From positions 6,076,001-6,140,000 of the forward strand of contig NZ_CP036175.1 in assembly GCF_003261575.2 (NCBI RefSeq): DNA of 64,000 bases. Reading direction: 5' to 3'. This document shows, piece by piece, positions 16,677 to 25,337 of this stretch. The DNA is from Klebsiella huaxiensis. Lineage in GTDB: Bacteria > Pseudomonadota > Gammaproteobacteria > Enterobacterales > Enterobacteriaceae. The position numbers and the translations under genes were made by a program. How positions within the stretch are numbered: position 1 is the first letter of the stretch; every line of letters begins with the position of its first letter. The notes under the pieces are model-generated. The model searched no databases and had not been told where the DNA came from. It saw nothing but the letters and a program-made list of their open reading frames with translations.

Positions 16677-17269
16677 AGCTGTTTCGCAAAGTAGTCGGGA
16701 ATGGTCTCCTTCCCGGTCACCTGAATACTGGTAATCCCTAACCGCTCAGCGCCCGCGATATTTTGGGCGTTATCATCAAAAAAGACCGTATCCTCAGCAG
16801 AAAAACCTTCGGATTCGAGGACGCTCTGATAGATCCGCGCCTCAGGTTTGCGCATCCCCATCTCTTGCGAAAGATAAATATGGTCAGCGACGGCGCGTAT
16901 CTCTGGATATTCATCCGGCCAAAAGGTGGTATGCAGACGGTTAGTATTCGACAGGACCACCACGCGATGCCCTTGCTCACGCAGCTTTTGCATAATGGTG
17001 GTCACTTCTGGGCGCAGGGCCACAAATACCGCCTGCCAGCCATGGGCGAACTGCTCGTAGCTAAGCGGCATGCTCATTTCATGGCACATCGCCGCCGCAA
17101 AATCTTCATCGCTGATTTCACCGCGTTCATGCTGATGAAACGCCTCGCCCATAGCGAAATGCTGCTTCAGCGTCGCGAGCGGGATACGCGTTAAATCACT
17201 CCACGTCCCGAGCACACGGTTGAAGTCAATATCGACAATCACATTACCTAAATCAAAGATATAGAGCAT
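16670..17269 (-). CDS. yihX: HAD-family phosphatase YihX (alpha-D-glucose-1-phosphatase)
   Basis: A 199-residue haloacid dehalogenase-type phosphatase. In E. coli YihX hydrolyses alpha-D-glucose 1-phosphate and other sugar phosphates. The catalytic loop is IFDLGNVIVDID with nucleophile Asp6, motif II is VVLSNTN near 108, and the metal-binding acidic motif is FFDDNAQN near 168-171. The first motif has DLGN rather than the usual DxD on the second position, as in the E. coli protein. Translation starts at ATG 17269 behind GGAGAGG. It is the first gene of the overlapping run down to fabY. Confidence 0.95.
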   Translation of the reverse strand: MLYIFDLGNVIVDIDFNRVLGTWSDLTRIPLATLKQHFAMGEAFHQHERGEISDEDFAAAMCHEMSMPLSYEQFAHGWQAVFVALRPEVTTIMQKLREQGHRVVVLSNTNRLHTTFWPDEYPEIRAVADHIYLSQEMGMRKPEARIYQSVLESEGFSAEDTVFFDDNAQNIAGAERLGITSIQVTGKETIPDYFAKQLC

Positions 17270-17382
17270 GGTCCTCTCCTTTTGTACCGTGGAAAATTAA
17301 CTGTAGCGGGAAAGGAGAGGTTTTACTATTCATGAGTAAAGGTTGAAGACCCCCAGCACATCTGGAACTGAGGAATAGCGAG

Positions 17383-18168
17383 CTAGCCCTCTTCCTGGGC
17401 AAGAATAATTTCTGTCTGATTTTCATCCAGCCACGATTTTAACCCGCCTGACGGGTACTCATCGGTAAACAACGCTGTCACCTGCGCGACGTTACCGATC
17501 TCCACGGCAGCAGAAGCGTGATATTTAGTATGATCGGCGGCGAGGAGAATTTGCCTCGAGTGCGCCATCATCGTTTTCACCACGCTGGCTTCGTTGACAT
17601 CAAACTCCAGCAGTGCACCATCGCTTTCAATGGCCCCGACGCTTGTCACCAGATAATCAGCCCGAAAGTCAGCCACAAACGCCGTCGCGGAAGGGCCGAT
17701 GATACCGCTATTGTGTGGACGCAGCGTACCGCCGGGCACCATGACCTCGAAGCGTGGGTTGTTATAAAGAATATGCGCCACCCGCAGGCTGTTGGTGATG
17801 ATGCGCAAATGGTTATGGTTTAACAGCGCCCGCGCCACCTGCTCAACGGTGGTGCCGATGGTAATAAACACCGTTGAACCATCCGGAATATAGTCAGCCA
17901 CCGCTTCCGCGATGGCTTTTTTCTCTTCCGTCCAGGAGACTTCACGCTGTTCGAACGCCATATTGACCACGCTCGACGCTCTGCCCGCCCCGCCGTGGTG
18001 ACGCGTAATTAATCCCTGTTCGCTTAGTTTACGAATATCACGGCGCACGGTCTGCGTGGAAACATCCAGCAGGCTGGCCAGCTCGTCAATATTCATATAA
18101 CCGCGCTCGCTAATCAGCATAAGCAGCTGATCGTGCCGCGGGTTACCGGTCAGTTCGGTAAGACTCAT
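17383..18168 (-). CDS. csqR: CsqR (YihW), DeoR-family repressor of the sulfoquinovose genes
   Basis: This DeoR-family repressor controls the sulfoquinovose cluster; in E. coli sulfoquinovose or its glycerol glycoside releases it from DNA. The N-terminal helix-turn-helix (about 18-58: MNIDELASLLDVSTQTVRRD) is followed by the sugar-phosphate sensor domain typical of the family. ATG at 18168 gives 261 residues, the E. coli length, and has GAGGAAA just upstream. An in-frame ATG seven codons earlier has no ribosome site. The gene lies downstream of yihV with a 33-bp gap and reads the same way. Protein identity to the E. coli repressor is high by eye, including the HTH, so operator recognition is probably conserved. 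Confidence 0.95.
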   Translation of the reverse strand: MSLTELTGNPRHDQLLMLISERGYMNIDELASLLDVSTQTVRRDIRKLSEQGLITRHHGGAGRASSVVNMAFEQREVSWTEEKKAIAEAVADYIPDGSTVFITIGTTVEQVARALLNHNHLRIITNSLRVAHILYNNPRFEVMVPGGTLRPHNSGIIGPSATAFVADFRADYLVTSVGAIESDGALLEFDVNEASVVKTMMAHSRQILLAADHTKYHASAAVEIGNVAQVTALFTDEYPSGGLKSWLDENQTEIILAQEEG

Positions 18169-18201
18169 GAAATTTCCTCGAAAAACCATTGCCCTGGCAT
18201 T

Positions 18202-19098
18202 TTATACAAAAAGTGACAGAAAAGATCGGGTTTGATCACAGTCAGGGATACCCGCACGCCCTCCCGGGCGCGTACACTTCAGTGCCGCAACCCCACTGGC
18301 AAACTTGACGGCATCTTCCTGGGCGCAGCCAGAAGCCAGACTGAAGGCCAGCGCACCATGGAAAACATCTCCTGCACCGGTAGTATCAACCACATCCACG
18401 GCAAATCCAGGTTGATGCTGTAACACATTATTTTTTATCCAGTCACAGCCTTCCCCACCTCGCGTCACATAAACATGTCCATTTGTGAGCGCTTGTGCTT
18501 TTTTCAGACCAGCCTCCGATTCTTCTATCCCGGTCAGACGCGCCAGACCCGGTTCAGAGAAAGCAGCATGATCGCTTAACACCACCAGCTCGCTAATGTC
18601 CTGCGGCGTAACATCACCATCCAGCACGGTGATCACTCCAGCCCGACGCGCGAGGGTAAATGCCTGCTTTGCCCCTTCGTGCCAGCGAACATCTGCCAGC
18701 ACCACGTCCCACTGGGAAAAATCAATCGCATTCAACCAGTCGGCATCCGGCAGTAAATCCGGACTAGGGTAGTTGACGATAATCCGCTCCCCTTTCGCAT
18801 CAACCATTATTGCCGATTGTGAAGAGTTCGCTCCCGTATAGCGCCGGGTGTAGCGAGTATTTACCCCCAGGGACTCCAGCTCCGCCAGCAAGCTGTTTCC
18901 GGTGTCGTCATCGCCAACCCGACCAATAAAGTCCACCTGCGCGCCCAGTTTCGCCGCCGCCACAGCCGCTGTTGCGGCAGGTCCGCCGCCCACTTCCGTA
19001 TAGCGCTTCGCCACATACTTCCCTCCTTCAAACGGTAAACCTTCTACGTAATAGATGCGATCCATCACGGTAATACCCACACAAGCAACGCGAATCAT
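18202..19098 (-). CDS. yihV: YihV, 6-deoxy-6-sulfofructose kinase (PfkB family)
   Basis: YihV phosphorylates 6-deoxy-6-sulfofructose with ATP to the 1-phosphate, the committed step of sulfo-EMP glycolysis. The 298-residue protein is a PfkB/ribokinase-fold kinase with the N-terminal GGGPAATAAVAAA segment (near 38-50) and the C-terminal DTTGAGDVFHG motif (near 242-252) that holds the catalytic Asp and anion hole. The start at 19098 (MIRVAC) is preferred over ATG 19104, because AAGGA lies six bases before it and touches the other ATG. It is divergent from yihU and upstream of csqR. Confidence 0.95.
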   Translation of the reverse strand: MIRVACVGITVMDRIYYVEGLPFEGGKYVAKRYTEVGGGPAATAAVAAAKLGAQVDFIGRVGDDDTGNSLLAELESLGVNTRYTRRYTGANSSQSAIMVDAKGERIIVNYPSPDLLPDADWLNAIDFSQWDVVLADVRWHEGAKQAFTLARRAGVITVLDGDVTPQDISELVVLSDHAAFSEPGLARLTGIEESEAGLKKAQALTNGHVYVTRGGEGCDWIKNNVLQHQPGFAVDVVDTTGAGDVFHGALAFSLASGCAQEDAVKFASGVAALKCTRPGGRAGIPDCDQTRSFLSLFV

Positions 19099-19263
19099 GG
19101 TCATTCCTTAAACGTTTCGAGATGGGATCATTTTAATTTCACAAAATGTTTAAAAAGTGACGGCTGTCAATTTTTTGACTATAAATTACAAATACGATCA
19201 AAAACAGACAATAAACACTCATTTTAAATGACAAAAAATGACACCACGTCTCAGGAGAACGTT
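19099..19263. promoter_or_regulatory. Divergent yihV/yihU control region (CsqR-regulated)
   Basis: The 165-bp AT-rich gap separates the yihV-csqR and yihUTSRQPO-ompL transcription units. It contains TTGACT near 19174, several A/T runs and repeated TGACA/AAAATGACA words (for example AAATGACA near 19226 and AAATGACA near 19237). E. coli CsqR binds in the corresponding region. I can point to the words but cannot define the operator. Confidence 0.5.
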
Positions 19264-20154
19264 ATGGCAGCTATAGCATTTATCGGATTAGGTCAAATGG
19301 GTTCACCCATGGCGAGCAACCTGTTGAAGCAGGGCCATCAGCTCAGCGTCTTTGACGTTAACCCGAATGCCGTGCAGCAGCTGGTGGAAAAAGGGGCGCG
19401 TCCTGCCACCAGTCCAGCAGAGGCAGCGAAAGAGGCAGAGTTTGTCATCACGATGCTGCCAAACGGCGATCTGGTACGCAGCGTTTTATTCGGTGAATCA
19501 GGCGCCTGCGAAACCCTTTCCCCACAAGCACTGGTGATTGATATGTCGACTATTCACCCGCTGCAAACCGACAAACTGATTACCGATATGCGCGCCAAAG
19601 GCTTCGACATGATGGATTGCCCGGTCGGGCGTACTTCAGATCACGCCGTCGCGGGGACATTGCTGCTTCTGGCGGGTGGCACGGCAGAGCAGGTCGAACG
19701 CGCAACGCCGGTACTGATGGCTATGGGTAACGAACAGGTCAACGCAGGCGGTCCGGGTATGGGGATCCGCGTGAAGCTTATCAATAACTACATGAGTATT
19801 GCGCTGAATGCGCTGTCCGCCGAAGCCGCCGTGCTGTGCGAAGCGCTCGACCTCTCCTTCGATGTGGCCTTAAAAGTGATGAGCGGAACGCCTGCCGGAA
19901 AAGGTCATTTCACCACCTCCTGGCCAAACAAAGTGCTGAAAGGCGATCTCTCTCCGGCCTTCATGATCGATCTGGCCCACAAAGATCTTGGCATCGCGCT
20001 GGATGTTGCCAATCAACTGCATGTGCCGATGCCGCTCGGTGCCGCCTCCCGTGAAGTTTATAACCAGGCGCGCGCTGCAGGTCGTGGTCGGGAAGACTGG
20101 AGCGCCATTCTTGAGCAGGTTCGCGCATCTGCCGGACTGAACAATCAACATTGA
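19264..20154 (+). CDS. yihU: YihU, sulfolactaldehyde reductase
   Basis: YihU reduces 3-sulfolactaldehyde to 2,3-dihydroxypropane-1-sulfonate (DHPS) with NADH, the last step of sulfoquinovose breakdown before DHPS export. The 296-residue protein belongs to the beta-hydroxyacid dehydrogenase family: Rossmann motif GLGQMGSPMA (near 8-17), a substrate segment starting near 116 (CPVGRTS) and a catalytic lysine in NNYMSIALNA/IKLINN-type context near 170. ATG 19264 has CAGGAG seven bases upstream; the 12 codons before it lack a ribosome site. It opens the plus-strand sulfoquinovose operon. The loop reads DCPVGRTSDHAV, slightly different from E. coli DVPVGRTSANAI. Confidence 0.95.
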   Translation: MAAIAFIGLGQMGSPMASNLLKQGHQLSVFDVNPNAVQQLVEKGARPATSPAEAAKEAEFVITMLPNGDLVRSVLFGESGACETLSPQALVIDMSTIHPLQTDKLITDMRAKGFDMMDCPVGRTSDHAVAGTLLLLAGGTAEQVERATPVLMAMGNEQVNAGGPGMGIRVKLINNYMSIALNALSAEAAVLCEALDLSFDVALKVMSGTPAGKGHFTTSWPNKVLKGDLSPAFMIDLAHKDLGIALDVANQLHVPMPLGAASREVYNQARAAGRGREDWSAILEQVRASAGLNNQH

Positions 20155-20173
20155 TAAGTAAAAGGACTGAACA

Positions 20174-21052
20174 ATGACGAAGTACACCCTGAAAGATATC
20201 ACCCGAGCTTCCGGCGGTTTTGCCATGCTGGCCGTCGATCAACGCGAAGCCATGCGCTTAATGTTTGCCGCTGCGGGTGCAAAACTCCCGGTCAGCGACA
20301 GCGTGTTGACCGATTTCAAAGTGAATGCGGCGAAGATTCTTTCTCCTTATGCCTCGGCCATTCTGGTCGATCAGCAATTCTGTTACCGCCAGGTGGTGGA
20401 GCAAAACGCGGTATCCAAAAGCTGCGCCATGATTGTGGCCGCCGACGAGTTTATTCCCGGCAACGGCATCCCCGTTGATAGCGTGGTGATTGATAAAAAT
20501 ATCGATCCACAGGCCGTGAAGCAGGACGGTGCCAAAGCATTAAAACTGCTGGTGCTGTGGCGCAGCGATGAAGATGCCCAGCAGCGTCTGGATATGGTGA
20601 AAGAGTTCAACGAGCTATGCCACTCCAGCGGTCTGCTGAGCATTATCGAGCCAGTCGTTCGCCCGCCGCGTCGTGGCGATAAGTTCGATCGCGAGCAGGC
20701 CATTATCGATGCCGCGAAAGAGTTGGGCGACAGCGGCGCCGATCTCTACAAGGTCGAAATGCCGCTCTACGGCAAAGGTTCTGCGCAGGAGCTACTCACC
20801 GCCTCCCAACGCCTGAATGAAAACATCAACATGCCGTGGGTCATTCTCTCCTCAGGTGTCGATGAAAAACTGTTTCCTCGCGCGGTCAGCGTTGCAATGA
20901 CCGCTGGTGCATCAGGCTTCCTGGCCGGGCGTGCGGTCTGGTCATCGGTCGTGGGGCTGCCAGATACCGAACTGATGCTGCGCGATGTTTCTGCACCGAA
21001 GTTGCAGCGTCTGGGCGATATCGTCGATGAAATGATGGCTCGTCGCCGTTAA
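20174..21052 (+). CDS. yihT: YihT, sulfofructosephosphate aldolase
   Basis: A class I aldolase that splits 6-deoxy-6-sulfofructose 1-phosphate into DHAP and 3-sulfolactaldehyde. The 292-residue protein is full length. The Schiff-base lysine is Lys193 in LYKVEMP. The VDQREAMRL segment (near 21-29) and the phosphate-binding region AGASGFLAGRAVW near 248-260 are intact. The gene follows yihU by 19 bp with AAGGAC upstream and precedes yihS by 15 bp. Confidence 0.96.
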   Translation: MTKYTLKDITRASGGFAMLAVDQREAMRLMFAAAGAKLPVSDSVLTDFKVNAAKILSPYASAILVDQQFCYRQVVEQNAVSKSCAMIVAADEFIPGNGIPVDSVVIDKNIDPQAVKQDGAKALKLLVLWRSDEDAQQRLDMVKEFNELCHSSGLLSIIEPVVRPPRRGDKFDREQAIIDAAKELGDSGADLYKVEMPLYGKGSAQELLTASQRLNENINMPWVILSSGVDEKLFPRAVSVAMTAGASGFLAGRAVWSSVVGLPDTELMLRDVSAPKLQRLGDIVDEMMARRR

Positions 21053-21067
21053 TACGAGGATCGAAGA

Positions 21068-22309
21068 ATGAAATGGTTTAACACCTTGAGCCACAACCGC
21101 TGGCTGGAACAGGAAACCGACCGCATCTTTAACTTTGGCAAGAACGCGGCGGTACCGACCGGATTTGGCTGGCTGGGAAATAGTGGTCAGGTCAGAACGG
21201 ATATGGGAACGCATCTGTGGATCACTGCCCGAATGCTGCATGTCTACTCCGTTGCCGCATCCATGGGCCGCCCCGGTGCGTTTCAGTTAGTCAGTCACGG
21301 GATCAACGCTCTGAACGGCGCGCTGCGCGATAAACGCTACGGCGGCTGGTACGCCTGCGTCAATGACGAAGGCGTGATGGATGCCTCCAAGCAGGGCTAT
21401 CAGCATTTCTTTGTGTTGCTTGGCGCGGCAAGCGCGGTCACGACCGGTCATCCACAGGCCAGGCAACTGCTCGATGACGCCATCGAAGTGATTGAAAAAT
21501 ACTTCTGGAGTGAAGATGAGCAGATGTGCCTGGAGTCCTGGGACGAAGCCTTCAGCCAGACGGAAGATTATCGCGGCGGCAACGCCAACATGCACGCAGT
21601 TGAAGCCTTCCTGATCGTTTACGACGTCACTCATGATCGTAAATGGCTGGATCGGGCACTACGCATCGCGTCGGTGATTATTCACGACGTGGCCCGCAGC
21701 GGTGAGTATCGCGTTAACGAGCACTTCGATTCGCAGTGGAATCCAATTCGCGATTACAACAAAGACAACCCCGCACATCGCTTTCGCGCTTACGGCGGCA
21801 CCCCGGGTCACTGGATCGAGTGGGGCAGATTGATGCTGCATCTGCACGCCGCGCTGGAAGCTCGCTTCGAAACGCCACCAGCCTGGCTGCTGGAAGATGC
21901 CAAAGGTTTATTCCACGCCACCATCCGCGATGCCTGGGCACCGGACGGTGCGGACGGCTTTGTCTACTCGGTGGACTGGGACGGTAAACCGATCGTGCGC
22001 GAAAGAGTGCGCTGGCCGATCGTCGAAGCGATGGGCACCGCCTATGCCCTGTACACCCTCACTGGCGACAGCCAGTACGAAACCTGGTACCAGACGTGGT
22101 GGGATTACTGCATCACTTATCTGATGGACTACGAAACCGGGTCATGGTGGCAGGAGCTGGACACCGATAACAAAGTGACCACCAAAGTCTGGGACGGCAA
22201 GCAGGACATTTACCACCTGCTGCACTGCCTGGTGATCCCACGCCTGCCCCTGGCTCCTGGGCTGGCTCCAGCGGTTGCTGCTGGTCTTCTGGATATCAAC
22301 GCAAAATAG
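21068..22309 (+). CDS. yihS: YihS, sulfoquinovose isomerase
   Basis: YihS converts sulfoquinovose to 6-deoxy-6-sulfofructose; it can also isomerise mannose and related sugars. It is a 413-residue (alpha/alpha)6-barrel enzyme of the N-acylglucosamine 2-epimerase family, the E. coli length. Conserved family segments visible include NANMHAVEAFL near 180-190, GTPGHWIEWGRL near 243-254 and DIYHLLHCLVIPR near 380-392, which carry the active-site histidines. It is cytoplasmic, without a signal peptide. It is the third gene of the operon. Confidence 0.96.
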   Translation: MKWFNTLSHNRWLEQETDRIFNFGKNAAVPTGFGWLGNSGQVRTDMGTHLWITARMLHVYSVAASMGRPGAFQLVSHGINALNGALRDKRYGGWYACVNDEGVMDASKQGYQHFFVLLGAASAVTTGHPQARQLLDDAIEVIEKYFWSEDEQMCLESWDEAFSQTEDYRGGNANMHAVEAFLIVYDVTHDRKWLDRALRIASVIIHDVARSGEYRVNEHFDSQWNPIRDYNKDNPAHRFRAYGGTPGHWIEWGRLMLHLHAALEARFETPPAWLLEDAKGLFHATIRDAWAPDGADGFVYSVDWDGKPIVRERVRWPIVEAMGTAYALYTLTGDSQYETWYQTWWDYCITYLMDYETGSWWQELDTDNKVTTKVWDGKQDIYHLLHCLVIPRLPLAPGLAPAVAAGLLDINAK

Positions 22310-22327
22310 GTCATAAGGATAGCAGCC

Positions 22328-23203
22328 ATGCATAGCGGTGGAAAAACCATTCAACTTCAGGCCGGGCACTACCAGGCGAAAATCGTGACGGTTGGAGCAG
22401 GGCTGGCGGAACTGACGCACCATGGGCGTCACGTCGTTATTCCACACAAACCTGAAGAGATGCCGCTGGCGCATTTGGGGAAAATATTGGTTCCCTGGCC
22501 AAATCGCATAGCAAACGGCTGCTATCAGTATAACGGCAAGGCATTTCAGCTTGCCGTTAATGACCTTGCTTCGCAGAGCGCGATTCATGGCCTTTTAGCC
22601 TGGCGGGACTGGCAGATTAACCAGCAGTCGGCATCGGAAGCGTCGCTGATGATTTTTCTGCCGCCTTCTTACGGCTATCCCTTTTCGCTGCTTGTCGAAG
22701 TCATGTACCGCCTGGACGCCATAGGCGGTCTGCATGTTTCTATCAGCACGCTCAATATCGGCGATCAACCAGCCCCTTACGGTTCCGGCGCGCATCCCTA
22801 TTTAACCTGCGATCTTGAGCAAATAGATAGCTGTACGCTAACCCTTCCGGCAGACGAGGTATTGAGCATTGATACCCAGGAATTGCATCGCGTTGAGCAC
22901 ACAGAGCTAAATTTCATCACGCCACGCCCTATCGCGGCGACGCAGATCGATCACACCTTTAAAACGACAGCGCCGGACGATGAGTGGGAAGTCAGGATGT
23001 TCAGCGCAGCAAAAAAAATGACTACGTACTTACGTTGCGATCAGCCATGGCTGCAGGTTTACAGCGGCGAGAAATTAAATCGTCTGGGACTTGCCGTAGA
23101 ACCCATGACCTGCCCGCCTGATGCCTTTAATTCCGGAATTGGCCTTATTTCTCTTGCCCCAGGCGAGATGCACCGGATGCGCTTTTTGATCGGCGCTGAA
23201 TAG
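22328..23203 (+). CDS. yihR: YihR, sulfoquinovose mutarotase (aldose-1-epimerase family)
   Basis: YihR interconverts the alpha and beta anomers of sulfoquinovose so that the product of the glycosidase can feed the isomerase. The 291-residue protein has the aldose-1-epimerase beta-sandwich signatures: PWPNRIANGCY near 59-69, AIHGLLAWRDW near 88-98 and the catalytic-histidine segment GAHPYLTCD near 155-163. The gene lies between yihS and yihQ, as in E. coli, with gaps of 18 and 52 bp. The E. coli protein is slightly longer at one end; nothing essential appears missing. Confidence 0.92.
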   Translation: MHSGGKTIQLQAGHYQAKIVTVGAGLAELTHHGRHVVIPHKPEEMPLAHLGKILVPWPNRIANGCYQYNGKAFQLAVNDLASQSAIHGLLAWRDWQINQQSASEASLMIFLPPSYGYPFSLLVEVMYRLDAIGGLHVSISTLNIGDQPAPYGSGAHPYLTCDLEQIDSCTLTLPADEVLSIDTQELHRVEHTELNFITPRPIAATQIDHTFKTTAPDDEWEVRMFSAAKKMTTYLRCDQPWLQVYSGEKLNRLGLAVEPMTCPPDAFNSGIGLISLAPGEMHRMRFLIGAE

Positions 23204-23255
23204 TCCCATTCCGACGCAAAAATTACCGAATTACCCTATATCTACGGAGACGAAA

Positions 23256-25292
23256 ATGAATTCGTTACAACAACGGTCAAGCGCTTTAGAACTCACAATC
23301 CTACAGGATGGCTTTGCGCTAACGTATCAACAGCGCCTGATTCTGCGCCATACCTCGCAAACCCCTTGCCTGTGGATTGGCGCCGGCGTCGCGGATATTG
23401 ATATGTTTCGCGGCAACTTCAGTATTAAAGATAAACTGAACGAGAAAATTGCCCTCACGAGTGCCACGGTCAGTGAATCGTCTGACGGCTGGCGGGTCGA
23501 TTTCAGCCGCGGCACCACCATCAACGCTACGCTACAAATATCCACTGATGAACAGGGCCGCCTGAAGCTGGATCTGCAAAACGACGATCTCAGCCACAAT
23601 CGCATCTGGTTACGTCTGGCCACCAGGGCGGACGACCATATCTACGGCTGCGGCGAACAGTTCTCTTACTTTGATTTACGCGGCAAGCCGTTCCCACTGT
23701 GGACCAGCGAACAGGGCGTGGGTCGTAATAAAAATAGTTTTGTCACCTGGCAGGCGGACTGCAAAGAGAACGCGGGTGGCGACTATTACTGGACTTTCTT
23801 CCCGCAACCCACCTTTGTCAGCACGCAAAAATACTACTGCCACGTTGATAACAGCTGCTACATGAATTTCGACTTTAGCGCACCGGAGTATCACGAGCTG
23901 GCGCTGTGGGAAGACAAAACCACCCTGCGCTTTGAGTGCGCCGATACCTATATCTCCCTGCTGGAAAAACTGACCGCGCTGTTAGGCCGCCAGCCAGAGC
24001 TGCCGGACTGGATTTACGACGGCGTCACACTGGGTATTCAGGGCGGCACCGAGGTTTGCTAGAACAAACTGGACACCATGCGCAACGCGGGCGTGAAGGT
24101 GAACGGTATCTGGGCGCAGGACTGGTCCGGGATCCGTATGACCTCCTTTGGCAAGCGCGTGATGTGGAACTGGAGATGGAACAGCGACAACTACCCACAG
24201 CTGGATAGTCGGATTAAGCAGTGGAAAGAAGAAGGCGTGCAGTTCCTCTCGTATATCAACCCGTACGTTGCCAGCGATAAAGATCTCTGCGCCGAAGCGG
24301 CAGACCGCGGCTATCTGGCAAAAGATGCCGCTGGCGGTGACTACCTGGTTGAGTTCGGCGAGTTTTACGGCGGCGTTGTCGATCTGACTAACCCGGAGGC
24401 CTACGACTGGTTCAAAGAAGTCATCAAAAAGAACATGATTGAGCTCGGTTGCGGCGGCTGGATGGCGGATTTTGGCGAATACCTTCCAACCGATACGTAT
24501 CTGCACAACGGCGTCAGCGCCGAGATCATGCACAATGCCTGGCCTGCGCTGTGGGCGAAGTGTAACTACGAGGCGCTACAGGAGACCGGCAAGCTCGGCG
24601 AGATCCTGTTCTTTATGCGTGCGGGTTACACCGGCAGCCAGAAGTACTCCACTATGATGTGGGCGGGCGATCAGAACGTTGACTGGAGCCTTGATGATGG
24701 TCTGGCTTCGGTCGTCCCTGCGGCGCTGTCGCTGGCGATGACCGGCCACGGCCTGCACCACAGCGATATCGGCGGCTACACAACCCTGTTTGACATGAAG
24801 CGCACGAAAGAGCTGCTGTTGCGCTGGTGCGACTTCAGCGCCTTCACCCCGATGATGCGCACCCACGAAGGTAACCGCCCAGGCGATAACTGGCAGTTTG
24901 ATGGCGATGCAGAGACTATCGCCCACTTTGCCCGTATGACAACCGTGTTCACCACCCTGAAACCGTATCTCAAACAGGCCGTTGCGCAGAACGCCGCCTC
25001 CGGCCTGCCGGTGATGCGCCCACTGTTCCTGCATTACGAAGACGATGCAGCCACCTATACCCTGAAATATCAGTATCTGCTGGGCCAGGATCTATTGGTT
25101 GCGCCGGTTCACGAACAGGGTAAATGCGACTGGACACTGTATCTGCCAGAAGACAGCTGGGTCAACGTCTGGAGCGGTGAAACCTACCATGGCGGCGAAA
25201 TTACCGTCGATGCGCCAATTGGCCAGCCACCCGTCTTCTATCGCGCGAAGAGTGAGTGGGCATCGCTGTTTGCTACTTTACGCCACATCTAA
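23256..25292 (+). pseudogene. yihQ: yihQ sulfoquinovosidase interrupted by an amber codon
   Basis: YihQ is the GH31 glycosidase that frees sulfoquinovose from its glycerol glycoside. The frame would give 678 residues, the E. coli length, but codon 269 (24060-24062) is TAG where E. coli has a glutamine, a CAG-to-TAG change in the context TEVC-stop-NKLDTM. All else is intact. Downstream of the stop, in the same frame, are the sulfonate-binding residues Gln288, Arg301 and Trp304, nucleophile Asp405 (WMADFGE) and acid Asp472 (WAGDQN). Translation stops before any catalytic residue, so the product is inactive unless the amber codon is suppressed. No reinitiation start with a good ribosome site follows directly. 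The change looks very recent, or it may be a sequencing error. Confidence 0.88.
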
Positions 25293-25337
25293 TACGGCTC
25301 GCCCGCGGGGAGACTCGCGGGCAAACGGAGAATAACA

